Shown: positions 29,905-40,550 of the stretch, in pieces
How the letters are laid out: every line of letters starts with the position of its first letter
Numbering within the stretch: position 1 is the stretch's first letter
DNA from: Brevibacillus composti
GTDB lineage: Bacteria > Bacillota > Bacilli > Brevibacillales > Brevibacillaceae
Assembly (NCBI RefSeq): GCF_016406105.1
Contig: NZ_CP066308.1
Span: 4,128,501-4,192,500, forward strand
DNA: 64,000 nucleotides
Direction of reading: 5' to 3'
Made by a program: the position numbers and the translations under genes
Notes under the pieces: generated by a model
The model's database searches: none
Told to the model about the DNA's origin: nothing
What the model saw: the letters and a program-made list of their open reading frames with translations, nothing else

Positions 29905-30798
29905 TCACCTTTTTTTGATGCCAATCACGACCCGCTCAATCCCGGCCAAATCCGGCACGATTTCCGTCCGGTCGATGACGCCGCTGGCCATCAGCAGCCC
30001 GGCGACATCTTTGGCCTGATAGATCCCCACCTCAAAGGCGACCAGCGCCGTCTCCTTCAACAGCTGCGGCAAAGCCTGGCAGAGGCGGCGATAGCAATCC
30101 AGACCGTCCGCGCCGCCGTCCAGAGCCAGTCGGGGCTCGTATGCCTTTACCTCGTCATCCAGCTCATCCACATCCCGGCTGGGGATGTAGGGAGGGTTGG
30201 ATACGAGAATATCCAGCTTCTCTCCCCGATCCAGCAGAGGCTGCACCAGATCGCCTTGCAAAAAACGGACCTCGGCCTTCAGCCTTTCTGCATTCTCTCG
30301 GGCAATCACCGTCGCATCGGGGGACAGATCTACGGTGCTGATTTGCCAATGCGGCCTTTCGCAGGCAAGCGTGATGCAGATCGCTCCGCTGCCCGTGCCG
30401 ATGTCCGCCACCTGCAGGGACGCGTCGCTCGGCCATAGCTCGTCTGCCCGAATCAGCACCTGCTCGACGAGAATCTCCGTCTCCGGTCGCGGGATCAGCA
30501 CGCCGGGGCGCACGTGAAAGGGGCGGCCATAAAACTCTTGCGTTCCAAACATATACTGGAGGGGTTCTCTCCCCCTGCGCCTCTCGCACAGCTCCGCCAG
30601 CTCGTCCCGCACATCGGCCGGGATCGTCTCGCTCATGGAGATGAGCAGCTTCGTCCGGTCCCATCCCAGGCAGTGCCGCAGCATCAGCTCCGCCTCAAAA
30701 GCCGGGTCTGCCGCTCCACACTCCCGCAAAAAGGAAGAAGCCCGCAAAAGGGCTTCCCGTATCGTCACGACATCGGACCAATCAGGCTGTGTGCGCAT
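29905..30798 (-). CDS. prmC: Release factor glutamine methyltransferase
   Basis: Methylates the Gln of the GGQ motif in release factors, using S-adenosylmethionine. The 297-residue product has an N-terminal helical domain, the SAM loop [16 protein letters not shown] near residue 123, and the signature [12 protein letters not shown] near residue 195. Its ATG lies inside the end of prfA (17-nt overlap), with GGAGC upstream, so translation is coupled to that of its own substrate protein. Confidence 0.95.
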   Translation of the reverse strand: MRTQPDWSDVVTIREALLRASSFLRECGAADPAFEAELMLRHCLGWDRTKLLISMSETIPADVRDELAELCERRRGREPLQYMFGTQEFYGRPFHVRPGVLIPRPETEILVEQVLIRADELWPSDASLQVADIGTGSGAICITLACERPHWQISTVDLSPDATVIARENAERLKAEVRFLQGDLVQPLLDRGEKLDILVSNPPYIPSRDVDELDDEVKAYEPRLALDGGADGLDCYRRLCQALPQLLKETALVAFEVGIYQAKDVAGLLMASGVIDRTEIVPDLAGIERVVIGIKKR

Positions 30799-31864
30799 GG
30801 CTGTTTAGCAGCTCCGTCTGTTCATGCATCATCAGATTTTCGATCACTTCGTCGATTTCGCCTTCCAGGATCGACTCCAGACGATGCAGCGTGAGGCCAA
30901 TGCGGTGATCGGTCACACGGCTTTGCGGGAAATTATAGGTGCGAATCCGCTCGCTCCGGTCACCAGTACCCACGAGGCTCTTCCGCGTCGCGTCCTGTTC
31001 GGCCATCTGCTGTTGCATGTGATAGTCGAGCAGGCGGGCACGCAGTACGCGCAGCGCTTTATCCTTGTTGGAGTGCTGCGATTTTTCATCCTGACAGGAG
31101 ACGACGATCCCCGTCGGAATATGGGTTACCCGCACGGCGGATTTGGTCGTATTCACGCTCTGTCCGCCCGCACCGCTGGAACAGAATGTATCGATGCGAA
31201 TGTCTTTTTCATTGATTTCCACTTCCACATCCTCCGCCTCGGGCAGAACCAGTACAGTCGAAGTGGAGGTATGGATGCGCCCGCCGGATTCGGTAGCCGG
31301 AATCCGTTGCACGCGGTGGGCGCCGCTCTCGTATTTCAGCTTGCTGTAAGCGCCGCGGCCGCTGACGGAAAAGATAATTTCCTTGTAGCCGCCGATGTCG
31401 GTCGCATGTGCTTCCAGCACTTCTACCTTAAAACCATGCCGTTCCGCATAGCGCGTATACATGCGGAACAGATCCGATGCAAACAGCGCAGCTTCATCCC
31501 CGCCGGCAGCTCCGCGAATTTCCATAATGACGTTTTTCTCGTCATTGGGATCTTTGGGCAGGAGCAGGATTTTCAGTCGATTTTCCAGCTGTTCCTTGCG
31601 CTTGGACAGGTCGGCGATCTCCATCTTGACCATTTCGCGCATTTCATCGTCCAGCTTTTCCTCCTGCATCGCCTTCGCGTCCTCGTACTGAGCCACTACC
31701 GATTTATATTCACGATAAACGGCGACCGTCTCTTCCAGGGAGGATTGCTCTTTGGACAACTCCCGCAGCCGCTTGGTGTCACTGATGACATCGGGGTCGC
31801 ATAGTAGATTGGTTACTTCTTCATAACGCTCTTCAACAGCAGATAAGCGTTCGAACACAGTCAT
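30782..31864 (-). CDS. prfA: Peptide chain release factor 1
   Basis: Recognises UAA and UAG and triggers peptide release. The 360-residue product has the codon-reading tripeptide PAT in [18 protein letters not shown] and the catalytic [17 protein letters not shown] near residue 230. Length normal. First gene of the prfA-prmC pair. Confidence 0.97.
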   Translation of the reverse strand: MTVFERLSAVEERYEEVTNLLCDPDVISDTKRLRELSKEQSSLEETVAVYREYKSVVAQYEDAKAMQEEKLDDEMREMVKMEIADLSKRKEQLENRLKILLLPKDPNDEKNVIMEIRGAAGGDEAALFASDLFRMYTRYAERHGFKVEVLEAHATDIGGYKEIIFSVSGRGAYSKLKYESGAHRVQRIPATESGGRIHTSTSTVLVLPEAEDVEVEINEKDIRIDTFCSSGAGGQSVNTTKSAVRVTHIPTGIVVSCQDEKSQHSNKDKALRVLRARLLDYHMQQQMAEQDATRKSLVGTGDRSERIRTYNFPQSRVTDHRIGLTLHRLESILEGEIDEVIENLMMHEQTELLNSHAHTA

Positions 31865-32048
31865 TCACCCCATTACAATAAATTAATCCCTAGTAATATC
31901 TGTAAAAAACTATCATGGAAGTCTCCTGCCGCTGATCAGACAGGGGCACATATGTTGTCAAACAGACAAAAAGCAACAGAATAATTATAGGGGGAAACCC
32001 TGAAAAAGTCAAAGAAATCCCGCGTCTGCCGGGCTTTTCCAGCCACGC

Positions 32049-32076
32049 AAAAACGGCCCGGGAAAAGCCGAGCCGT
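32049..32076 (-). terminator. Terminator of the YhcN-type gene
   Basis: Minus-strand ACGGCTCGG and CCGGGCCGT pair around CTTTTC and are followed by TTTTTG. Confidence 0.8.
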
Positions 32077-32084
32077 CAGAGAGA

Positions 32085-32582
32085 TTATCGATGGTACCCG
32101 TCATTGGAAGTGACGTGGAAATCGTAGCGAGGCACCTTTTGCCGCAGGGCGGCGATGACTTGCTGTTCAATGTTCCGGGCTTCATTGGCCGTCACATTCG
32201 GAATCAGGTCCAGGGTCACGTAGGCATTGCCCCCGCTCAGGGTAATCCTCGCATTCTCTACCCCCTGCACAGAACGGGCCATCATCTCCATGTTGTCCAT
32301 ATCCACCTGATAGTTGCTGACCTCGGGATGACCGATGATCAGATTGGGATTTTGATTGCGGCCCATCAGCTTGTCGCGATCCTCAATCGGGGGAGCCCCT
32401 CTATCGATAATATCTCCACTGCGGTCGCTCTTGATCGTCGCGTGCTGCTGCGGATCGTAGCTCTTCGCGCCGTAGCTGCTTTCCTGGGGCATCGTACGGC
32501 CGCAGCCAGTCGCCATCGCCAGCAGCAATACAACCGCTCCTGCTGCGGCCGCTGCTCTCTTTCCATTAGGCGGGAGTTGCAT
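32085..32582 (-). CDS. YhcN/YlaJ-family sporulation lipoprotein
   Basis: Lipoprotein of 165 residues: basic N-terminus, hydrophobic core AAGAVVLLLAMATGC ending in the lipobox Cys, then a low-complexity region and the family C-terminal domain (ARSVQGVENARITLSGGNAY, then ANEARNIEQQVIAAL). Proteins of this family sit in the spore inner membrane or affect germination. ATG chosen with AGGAGGTG nine bases upstream; the frame is open 54 nt further up but starts there lack a ribosome-binding site. Confidence 0.85.
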   Translation of the reverse strand: MQLPPNGKRAAAAAGAVVLLLAMATGCGRTMPQESSYGAKSYDPQQHATIKSDRSGDIIDRGAPPIEDRDKLMGRNQNPNLIIGHPEVSNYQVDMDNMEMMARSVQGVENARITLSGGNAYVTLDLIPNVTANEARNIEQQVIAALRQKVPRYDFHVTSNDGYHR

Positions 32583-32678
32583 GAAAAAAGCCACCTCCTG
32601 TTTTGCCATAGTGTGCGCATCGGCGCGACTCTCCATGCACTGGCATCAGGGGCGGCGTTTTTCAGGGAAATGAGAATT

Positions 32679-33251
32679 TTACTCCGCGGGCGGATGGTAA
32701 TAGTGACGGCGGCATACACTGCTGTATGTCTCGTTTCCGCCGATTTCGATGGTCTCTCCGGTGTAGACGGGCTTGCCGTTTTTGTATTTCAGAATGTGTG
32801 TGGCCTTTTTGTTGCAATAGACGCAGACCGTTTTGATTTCCTCGATCTTGTCCGCTTCGCACAGCAGGTGGGCACTGCCGACAAACAGCTCGTTTTTAAA
32901 ATTCTTCAACAGCCCGTAGACGATGACCGGGATATCCAGTTCGTCAACGACGCGGACGAGCTGCTGAACGTGCTGCGGGCTGAGAAATTGTCCTTCATCC
33001 ACCAGCACACAGTGGGGGAGAGAGGCCTCCGCCGCCACTGCCTCGTACAGATCCGACTGCTCTGCGATCGGTACCGCTTCACGGCTGATCCCTACGCGAG
33101 AAGCCACCTTACCCACTCCAAACCGATCGTCGATGGCAGGGGCAAAGACCATGACTTTTTTGCCGGACTGCTCGTAATTATGGGCTACCGTCAGCAGCTG
33201 AATCGATTTGGAGGCGTTCATTGCTCCATAACGGAAATATAGTTGCGCCAC
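32679..33251 (-). CDS. tdk: Thymidine kinase (type II)
   Basis: Phosphorylates thymidine for salvage. The 190-residue product has a P-loop at GAMNASKSIQLL, the DEGQFLSPQHV block, the lasso-like YGLLKNFKNELFVGS and zinc ligands in CVYCNKKATH and VCRRHY. The P-loop has Ser where GKS/T is usual (see findings). In B. subtilis the same gene sits between prfA and rpmE. Confidence 0.93.
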   Translation of the reverse strand: MAQLYFRYGAMNASKSIQLLTVAHNYEQSGKKVMVFAPAIDDRFGVGKVASRVGISREAVPIAEQSDLYEAVAAEASLPHCVLVDEGQFLSPQHVQQLVRVVDELDIPVIVYGLLKNFKNELFVGSAHLLCEADKIEEIKTVCVYCNKKATHILKYKNGKPVYTGETIEIGGNETYSSVCRRHYYHPPAE

Positions 33252-33290
33252 GTTTTCTGTCTCCCTCTACTCTTCCTTGAGCGATGCTAA

Positions 33291-33315
33291 ATTGCCGCGT
33301 TGGCAACGCACGGCA
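33291..33315 (-). promoter_or_regulatory. Hairpin in the tdk leader
   Basis: TTGCC plus GCGTT pair with AACGC plus GGCAA around GCC, with a 2-nt bulge. No T run follows, so it is not a terminator. Role unknown. Confidence 0.4.
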
Positions 33316-33428
33316 AACGCCGGCCCTTTCCACGGCTTCTGTATCTATTGTATGAGGACATCCTTCCACTCGGGAAGGTTTTTTTACCTTCCTGCGCCTC
33401 TTCATATCTCGCATCTATTCCATAAGCA

Positions 33429-33453
33429 GAAAAACTTGGCTTGGCGCCAAGTT
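33429..33453 (-). terminator. Second terminator-like hairpin downstream of rpmE
   Basis: Minus-strand AACTTGGC and GCCAAGTT pair perfectly around a 5-nt loop and are followed by TTTTTC. It lies about 55 bp past the first rpmE terminator. Confidence 0.7.
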
Positions 33454-33505
33454 CAATAGCGAAAGCCATCGTTGGCGTTGGCTTCTGCAATCTTTCTGAA
33501 AGGAT

Positions 33506-33537
33506 AAAACAAAACCAGGCAGATCGCTCTACCTGGT
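33506..33537 (-). terminator. Terminator of rpmE
   Basis: Minus-strand ACCAGG and CCTGGT around a 12-nt loop, followed by TTTGTTTT. Confidence 0.82.
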
Positions 33538-33552
33538 CGCTCCAATCTCCGA

Positions 33553-33753
33553 TTAAGAAAGATTGTATTTGCGTTTGAAACGGTCCACACGGCCGCCAGC
33601 ATCAACGAATTTTTGTTTGCCTGTGAAGAATGGGTGGCAGTTGGAGCAGATCTCCACTTTCAACGCTTGCTTCACAGAACCGGATTCGAATTCGTTACCG
33701 CATGCACATGTAACTTTTACTACATTGTAGTTCGGATGAATGCCTTGTTTCAT
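33553..33753 (-). CDS. rpmE: 50S ribosomal protein L31 (zinc type)
   Basis: Small protein of the large ribosomal subunit, 66 residues. Zinc ligands are visible as CAC near residue 16 and [10 protein letters not shown] near residue 36, so this is the C+ form. Begins [19 protein letters not shown]. Own promoter upstream and terminator downstream. Confidence 0.97.
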   Translation of the reverse strand: MKQGIHPNYNVVKVTCACGNEFESGSVKQALKVEICSNCHPFFTGKQKFVDAGGRVDRFKRKYNLS

Positions 33754-33822
33754 CTCAGTACACCTCTTTTCCGCCCTGAATCGTTTGCCGAAACAGAGTT
33801 ATATAGAAAATACACATAGAAA

Positions 33823-33851
33823 ATAGTAGCACGGCCGTATCCGAAATGCAA
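33823..33851 (-). promoter_or_regulatory. Promoter of rpmE
   Basis: Minus-strand TTGCAT (33846-33851), 17-bp spacer, TACTAT (33823-33828) with an extended TG. About 70 bp before the rpmE start. Confidence 0.6.
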
Positions 33852-33859
33852 CTGTCAAA

Positions 33860-35131
33860 TCAAGGCTGTGCCTGGTTCTTCCGGCGGCGCAGCTCTTTTG
33901 GCGGCACGTGGGTAAAGGAGCCGATCACCACGTCCGGCAGCTCCTGCTGGTAGATTTCGATCGCCTGTTTCATCCCGAAGATCTCCCCTTTTGCAGGAGG
34001 AATCATTGCCAAATAGCTCTCCGGGTCGATATTCAGGTTGCGCAGCTGAATCAGCTTGATGCCTGTCCGACGGATAAACGCAATCATCGCTTCCATCTCC
34101 TCTTCACGGTCGAAAACGCCCGGGAAGCAGAGGTAATTGATCGACGTGTAGACGCCTTTGGAAGCGGCGTATTCCGCCGAGCGGGCGACGTTTTCCAGCG
34201 TGTAGCCTCGTGGCCGGTAGTAGGCGTTGTAGTGCTCATCGATCGCACTGATGGTACTTACCCGCATCAAATCCAATCCGGCATCGACGATCCCCTTGAT
34301 GTGATCGGTCAGTCCGGCGTTGGTATTGATGTTGATGTAGCCCATATCCGTCTGCTCTCGCACGCGGCGCATAGCCGGCACGATAATCCCCGCCATCGTG
34401 GACGGCTCTCCTTCGCACCCCTGGCCGAAGCTGATAATGCTCTCGGGCGTCTGCAAATGGTGCAGCATCACCTCGACCAGCTCGTCCTCTGTCGGTTTGA
34501 AATTCATCCGCGTCTGCGGTGACGGAAAGCCGCTGTCTTCCGGCTGTTCGGAGATGCAGCCGTAGCAGCCTGCATTGCAGGTGTATGAGACGGGAAGACT
34601 TCCTTCCCAGCGATGGAAAAAGTTATTGGAAGCCGTCAGGCACTCGTATTCCAGCGCACAGTGGGAGAGATGCTGCAAGATCCGGTTGTTCGGGAACAGC
34701 TCCAGCGTCTTCTCTACCCGCTGGCGCAGCTCGTCCATAGGGAAGTTGAGCGGGTTCCACTGATGAGGATCGTCACTTTTACGGCCTGCCACCCAGAAAC
34801 GCTCATCTTTCCATACCACAGCCGTATAGCCAAACAACGGGAACTTGCTCGTTTTATCCGTCTTCACGTAACCGGGCAGCAGCAATCGAGTAAAGCCTTG
34901 AGGAATCAATGCCCCCACTGCCGTATACCCATCCAGCTTCACCATCTCGCCCGTATCCGGGTCCATTCCGATGGGAACTGTATCCGGCAGGCTGACGAGT
35001 GTCGCCCCTTCCGGCAGCGGAATCAATTCCTCATCCAAAATCTCTGTCAATATATCGCCATTTCGAGCCACCGCCAAAAGTTCGGGGTGATCGAATACAT
35101 TGCCTTTCTCGTCTGCGTATACCAATTGCAT
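33860..35131 (-). CDS. Radical SAM protein of unknown substrate
   Basis: Product of 423 residues. The radical SAM cluster motif is CNAGCYGC (CxxxCxxC, about residue 184), preceded by PVSYT, and followed by SFGQGCEGEPS (the GE-type motif that contacts SAM) and INTNAGLTDHIKGIVDAGLD. The first 170 residues are an extra domain with PLPEGATLVSLPDTVPIGMD. No partner gene points to a substrate; it stands between rpmE and an M23 peptidase gene. GCGAGGCGA precedes the ATG. Confidence 0.85.
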   Translation of the reverse strand: MQLVYADEKGNVFDHPELLAVARNGDILTEILDEELIPLPEGATLVSLPDTVPIGMDPDTGEMVKLDGYTAVGALIPQGFTRLLLPGYVKTDKTSKFPLFGYTAVVWKDERFWVAGRKSDDPHQWNPLNFPMDELRQRVEKTLELFPNNRILQHLSHCALEYECLTASNNFFHRWEGSLPVSYTCNAGCYGCISEQPEDSGFPSPQTRMNFKPTEDELVEVMLHHLQTPESIISFGQGCEGEPSTMAGIIVPAMRRVREQTDMGYININTNAGLTDHIKGIVDAGLDLMRVSTISAIDEHYNAYYRPRGYTLENVARSAEYAASKGVYTSINYLCFPGVFDREEEMEAMIAFIRRTGIKLIQLRNLNIDPESYLAMIPPAKGEIFGMKQAIEIYQQELPDVVIGSFTHVPPKELRRRKNQAQP

Positions 35132-35202
35132 GGTTCAATCGCCTCGCTTTTTTCGCTCAGCCCATTGTAACGCAACGATCAGACAATGTAAAATGAGAAC
35201 CG

Positions 35203-36099
35203 TTACCTGCTCAAATACCGGAGTGGATTCATCGGGACGTTATCCTCTCGCACTTCAAAATGGAGATGGTAGCCCGTGGAATCCCCGGTCCGTCCCATAT
35301 AGCCGAGCATCTCCCCCTGCTCCACCTGCTGGCCGGGCGAGACGATGATTTTGCGCATATGGGCGTAATAGGTCTGCAATCCGTCCCCGTGATCGAGAAT
35401 CACGATATAGCCGTAGCCGCCGCGATTTCCTCCCGCCTCGACGACCACGCCTTCCTTGGCGGCGTAGATGGGCGTCTGCCCTTCGCTCTCCTTCCACATG
35501 TCCAGCCCTTTGTGCATGCGCCCCCATCTCGTACCGAATCCACTCGTGACGGTCGCGTCTTTGACCGGCCATTCCATCATCCGGGAACGATTGGCTTTGC
35601 GGCTGGCGGCAGTCACCACATTCCGCTTTTGGGACCATTCCTTGGCTGTCAGCGTTCCTGTATCGGCGACGGGGATCTGAATCGATTGCCCTATGTAAAG
35701 GTTGTCCGACATCAACCGCAGCAACGGATTTTTCTCCAGGATCATTTCTTTGCTTACGTTGTATCGTTTGGCGATGTAGTCCATATTCTCGCCGCGCCTC
35801 ACCGTATGCGTCACCTCATCGGAATTCAAGACCAGCTTCATGCCGATTCCCAAGAGATGGGGATTGACCATCTTGTTCAGCTCCACCAGCTGCTTGAGCG
35901 ACAGTCCGTAGCGACTCGCGATCTCAGACAACGTATCGCCCTGTTTCACGGTGTAGGTCAGCACCTCGCCCTTCGCCCTCGCCGTTGGTTTGTTCAGGGA
36001 GGAAAAAGGGTTAAAGGCTTCAAACAGTACCTGCTCGACGACTGCCTGCTTCACTTCCTCGCGGCTTCCCCACCCCGCCGGCATCTGCTCGTAATCCAC
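35203..36099 (-). CDS. LysM and M23 peptidase-domain protein
   Basis: Product of 298 residues. Two LysM repeats (TYTVKQGDTLSEIASRYGLS near residue 50, THTVRRGENMDYIAKRYNVS near 98) are followed by a C-terminal M23 domain: GFGTRWGRMHKGLDMW, then a DHGDGLQTYYAHM stretch and HLHFEVRE, giving the zinc ligands of LytM-type endopeptidases. I see no signal peptide or membrane span at the N-terminus with either start. GTG chosen because GGAGGAGGA is 6 nt upstream; an ATG two codons earlier is nearly on top of it. Wall cleavage is likely if exported. Confidence 0.85.
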   Translation of the reverse strand: MDYEQMPAGWGSREEVKQAVVEQVLFEAFNPFSSLNKPTARAKGEVLTYTVKQGDTLSEIASRYGLSLKQLVELNKMVNPHLLGIGMKLVLNSDEVTHTVRRGENMDYIAKRYNVSKEMILEKNPLLRLMSDNLYIGQSIQIPVADTGTLTAKEWSQKRNVVTAASRKANRSRMMEWPVKDATVTSGFGTRWGRMHKGLDMWKESEGQTPIYAAKEGVVVEAGGNRGGYGYIVILDHGDGLQTYYAHMRKIIVSPGQQVEQGEMLGYMGRTGDSTGYHLHFEVREDNVPMNPLRYLSR

Positions 36100-36184
36100 G
36101 GACATTCCTCCTCCACAGGTTATTTCCAGCAGATTCCTTCCTTATCTGCACAATCCCATCTTTTATACGATATTCGCCCACCGC

Positions 36185-36203
36185 AAAAAAAATGACGGCG
36201 AGT

Positions 36204-36220
<17 letters not shown>
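36185..36220 (-). terminator. Terminator overlapping the end of rho
   Basis: Minus-strand TGACGGCGGGG and CTCGCCGTCA pair across the rho stop codon, followed by TTTTTTTT. The 5' arm is coding. Confidence 0.9.
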
Positions 36221-37484
<1,264 letters not shown>

Positions 37485-37535
37485 GATTACACCACTCTTT
37501 GTATTCTGTTCATCTATTTTCGTCCAAATGCCGCC

Positions 37536-38498
37536 TTACAATACCAAGCGCGGTTTGCGCTCCAAGCGATGGGTTCCTTCGATAAAGCGGATGGTTCCTG
37601 TCTTCGCACGCATCACGACCGAATGCGTCGTCGCACGAGTACCGCGGAACCGAACCCCTTGCAGCAATTCACCGTCCGTCACACCTGTGGCGGCGAAAAT
37701 AGCATCGTCCCCTTTTACGAGATCATCCATATACAATACTTGATAGGGATCTACCAACCCCATGCGTTTGCAGCGTTCTACCTCTTCTTCACTCTGCGGC
37801 ATCAGCTTGCCCTGAATCTCTCCGCCCATGCACTTGAGCGCGACAGCCGCGAGGACGCCCTCCGGAGCTCCGCCGGAGCCGAAGAGAATATCGACGCCTG
37901 TATCCTCAAAAGCGGTATTGATCGCCGCTGCCACGTCCCCGTCGGAAATCAGGCGAATGCGTGCGCCTGCCTCGCGGATTTCGTGAATGATTTTCTGGTG
38001 ACGGTCGCGGTCCAGCACGATGGCTACCAAATCGCTGATATCTTTTCCTTGGGCCTGGGCGACTGCCTTCAAATTGTCCCGGATCGGGGCGTTGATGTCG
38101 ATTTTGCCGACGGCCTTTGGACCGACAGCAATTTTCTCCATGTACATGTCAGGCGCATGCAACAGATTGCCCCGGTCGGCGACAGCGATGACCGAGATCG
38201 CTCCCCATGTTCCCTTGGCGACAATATTGGTGCCCTCCAACGGGTCCACCGCAACGTCGACTGCCGGCGCGACACCCTGGCCCAGCTTTTCTCCGATAAA
38301 AAGCATCGGGGCCTCGTCCATTTCGCCCTCCCCGATCACAACGGTACCGTCCATGGGCACATTTTCAAACTCTTTGCGCATGGCTGTCGTAGCCGCGTCA
38401 TCGGCCTCGTCCTTTTTGCCGAGACCCATCCAACGCGCTGAGGCGAGAGCTGCCGCCTCCGTAACACGTACCAGTTCAAGCGTTAAGCTTCGTTCCAT
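37536..38498 (-). CDS. glpX: Class II fructose-1,6-bisphosphatase
   Basis: Hydrolyses fructose 1,6-bisphosphate in gluconeogenesis. The 320-residue product has [14 protein letters not shown] near residue 55 and [11 protein letters not shown] near residue 85, which bind the metal ions, and [18 protein letters not shown] in the C-terminal half. Follows murA2 by 29 bp. Confidence 0.95.
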   Translation of the reverse strand: MERSLTLELVRVTEAAALASARWMGLGKKDEADDAATTAMRKEFENVPMDGTVVIGEGEMDEAPMLFIGEKLGQGVAPAVDVAVDPLEGTNIVAKGTWGAISVIAVADRGNLLHAPDMYMEKIAVGPKAVGKIDINAPIRDNLKAVAQAQGKDISDLVAIVLDRDRHQKIIHEIREAGARIRLISDGDVAAAINTAFEDTGVDILFGSGGAPEGVLAAVALKCMGGEIQGKLMPQSEEEVERCKRMGLVDPYQVLYMDDLVKGDDAIFAATGVTDGELLQGVRFRGTRATTHSVVMRAKTGTIRFIEGTHRLERKPRLVL

Positions 38499-38527
38499 TC
38501 TTTGAAGACTCCTTTCCTGGTCATGAG

Positions 38528-39811
38528 CTACTGCTGTTGACGTTCCTTCTGCTCCCGGCCAACCCGCTGCACGTTTGCTCCCAGGCTGAGCAGCTTGTTG
38601 ACCAAATTTTCGTACCCGCGATCGATATGCTCCAAGCCCTCCAGCTCTGTCGTTCCTTGCGTAGCCAGACCAGCGATGACCAGCGCAGCCCCCGCACGCA
38701 GATCCGAAGCGACGACCTTGGCTCCGTTCAGGCGGTTGCCTCCTTCGATCACGGCCGAGCGCCCTTCGATCTTGAGGTTGGCCCCCATGCGCCGCAACTC
38801 GTCAACATGGCGAAAACGGGCACTGTAAATATTATCTGTCACGATGCTGGATCCGGTCGCAAGCGTAAGCAGCGTCGTAATCGGCTGTTGGAGATCCGTC
38901 GGAAAACCGGGATACGGACTGGTTTTAACATCGATGGCCCGGTACTCATCCCTGCCGTTTACCTGAATCGCATCGTCCATGACTTTGACGTCTACGCCAA
39001 TTTCTCTCAGCTTGGCCGTGACGGACTCCAGATGCTTGGGGATGACATTCTCGACTGTGACGCTGCCTCTGGTCGCTGCCGCAGCGATCATATAGGTACC
39101 CGCCTCGATGCGGTCCGGGATGATCGTGTGGCGGCACCCGTGCAGCCTCTCTACCCCCTGGATCCGGATGATGTCTGTGCCTGCCCCTTTGATATTGGCG
39201 CCCATATTGTTGAGCAGGGTGGCGACATCGACGATCTCCGGCTCCCGTGCGGCATTTTCAATAATGGTCAGCCCTTCCGCCTTGGCGGCGGCCAGCATAA
39301 TATTGATGGTCGCTCCCACACTGACCAGGTCGAGGTATATCCGCGCGCCCTTCAGCCGGCCTTCTTTGGCGCGAATCGTCATTACCCCATTTTTATTGGT
39401 GACCTCCGCGCCCAATGCCTCAAATCCCTTGATATGGAGATCAACCGGCCGCGGCCCCAGATCGCAGCCGCCCGGAAGTCCTACGCGCGCCTCGCCGAAC
39501 CTGGCCAGCAGCGCTCCCCACAGGTAATAAGAAGCACGCAATTTTTTGACGCGTCCATTGGGCATCAGCATCGGTTTCATCGGACGGCCGTCCACTTCCA
39601 TCCAATCTTCCTCAAACAATACGTCGGCTCCCATTTCCCGGAGAAGCTCGTGATAGATCTCCACATCCTGAATATGCGGTAAATTCTCAATCACAACCGG
39701 CCCGTCTGCCAGAAGCGCAGCAGGAATCAGGGCGACAGCACTGTTTTTGGCCCCGCTGATGGTCACTGAGCCTTGAAGCGGGGTTCCCCCGTTGATGATC
39801 AGCTTTTCCAT
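38528..39811 (-). CDS. murA2: UDP-N-acetylglucosamine 1-carboxyvinyltransferase (MurA2 type)
   Basis: First committed step of peptidoglycan synthesis: transfer of enolpyruvate to UDP-GlcNAc. The 427-residue product has [19 protein letters not shown] at the N-terminus and the active-site loop [16 protein letters not shown] with the Cys that is alkylated by fosfomycin. Gene position (between fsa and glpX) is that of the second MurA copy (murAB/murZ) of Bacilli; the primary copy is usually elsewhere, near the atp region or distant. Confidence 0.93.
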   Translation of the reverse strand: MEKLIINGGTPLQGSVTISGAKNSAVALIPAALLADGPVVIENLPHIQDVEIYHELLREMGADVLFEEDWMEVDGRPMKPMLMPNGRVKKLRASYYLWGALLARFGEARVGLPGGCDLGPRPVDLHIKGFEALGAEVTNKNGVMTIRAKEGRLKGARIYLDLVSVGATINIMLAAAKAEGLTIIENAAREPEIVDVATLLNNMGANIKGAGTDIIRIQGVERLHGCRHTIIPDRIEAGTYMIAAAATRGSVTVENVIPKHLESVTAKLREIGVDVKVMDDAIQVNGRDEYRAIDVKTSPYPGFPTDLQQPITTLLTLATGSSIVTDNIYSARFRHVDELRRMGANLKIEGRSAVIEGGNRLNGAKVVASDLRAGAALVIAGLATQGTTELEGLEHIDRGYENLVNKLLSLGANVQRVGREQKERQQQ

Positions 39812-39840
39812 GTTTTGCTCCCCTCAGGCTTAATCGGGAA

Positions 39841-39871
39841 ATGAGCACCTTCCCCAACGGAAAAGGTGCTC
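39841..39871 (-). terminator. Hairpin after fsa
   Basis: Minus-strand GAGCACCTTTTCC and GGGGAAGGTGCTC pair around GTT; only ATTTCC follows. Strong stem, weak T run. Confidence 0.65.
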
Positions 39872-39890
39872 TCTATTCATTAGAAATTTC

Positions 39891-40535
39891 TTACTTTTGC
39901 ATGCTGGCCCAGTCGGCCAAAAATTTCTCCAGCCCGCTGTCTGTAAGCGGGTGAGCGATGATTTGTTTAAAGACTTTGTAGGGAATCGTCGAGAAATGTG
40001 CGCCGCGACGGGCTGCTTCCGTCACGTGAACAGGGTGACGAACCGAGGCGGCGATAATTTCCGTCTCGATCCCGTGTACGGAGAAAATTTCCGAAATATC
40101 TTCGATCAACTGCATGCCGTCATGGCCGATGTCATCCAGACGTCCCAGGAACGGAGACACATACGTCGCTCCTGCGCGCGCAGCCAGCAGTGCCTGATTG
40201 GCGGAAAAGACAAGCGTCACGTTGGTGCGGATTTTTCGCTTCGCAAAATACTTGACGGCTTTGAGGCCCTCTGCCGTCATCGGAACCTTGATGACGATAT
40301 TTTTGGACAGAGACGCCAGCTTTTCTCCTTCTTCGATCATGCCCTTTGCTTCGGTACTGATCACTTCGGCACTGATCGGACCATCGACGATGTCGATGAT
40401 TTCCTTTAGGGTTTCGATGAAGTCGCGGCCTTCTTTGGCTACCAGAGACGGGTTGGTCGTAACGCCGGCGACGACGCCCCACTCGTGGATCTCGCGAATC
40501 TCCTCGACGTTTGCTGTATCAATCAAAAACCGCAT
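39891..40535 (-). CDS. fsa: Transaldolase / fructose-6-phosphate aldolase family
   Basis: Schiff-base aldolase of the pentose phosphate branch. The 214-residue product begins [16 protein letters not shown] and has the Schiff-base Lys in [14 protein letters not shown] near residue 84, then [19 protein letters not shown] and the [14 protein letters not shown] block. Whether it acts as transaldolase or F6P aldolase cannot be told from sequence; Bacillus homologues are usually annotated as transaldolases. Confidence 0.93.
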   Translation of the reverse strand: MRFLIDTANVEEIREIHEWGVVAGVTTNPSLVAKEGRDFIETLKEIIDIVDGPISAEVISTEAKGMIEEGEKLASLSKNIVIKVPMTAEGLKAVKYFAKRKIRTNVTLVFSANQALLAARAGATYVSPFLGRLDDIGHDGMQLIEDISEIFSVHGIETEIIAASVRHPVHVTEAARRGAHFSTIPYKVFKQIIAHPLTDSGLEKFLADWASMQK

Positions 40536-40550
40536 GTTGGACCTCCTTGG

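Noticed and set aside
33361-33384. Plus-strand terminator-like hairpin (CCTTCC/GGAAGG plus seven T)
   Set aside because: There is no plus-strand gene nearby; on the minus strand it reads as part of a simple inverted repeat. Left out as a feature.
33287-33490. Possible 67-codon gene between tdk and rpmE
   Set aside because: Contains a terminator hairpin in its interior, no ribosome-binding site, and no recognisable sequence.
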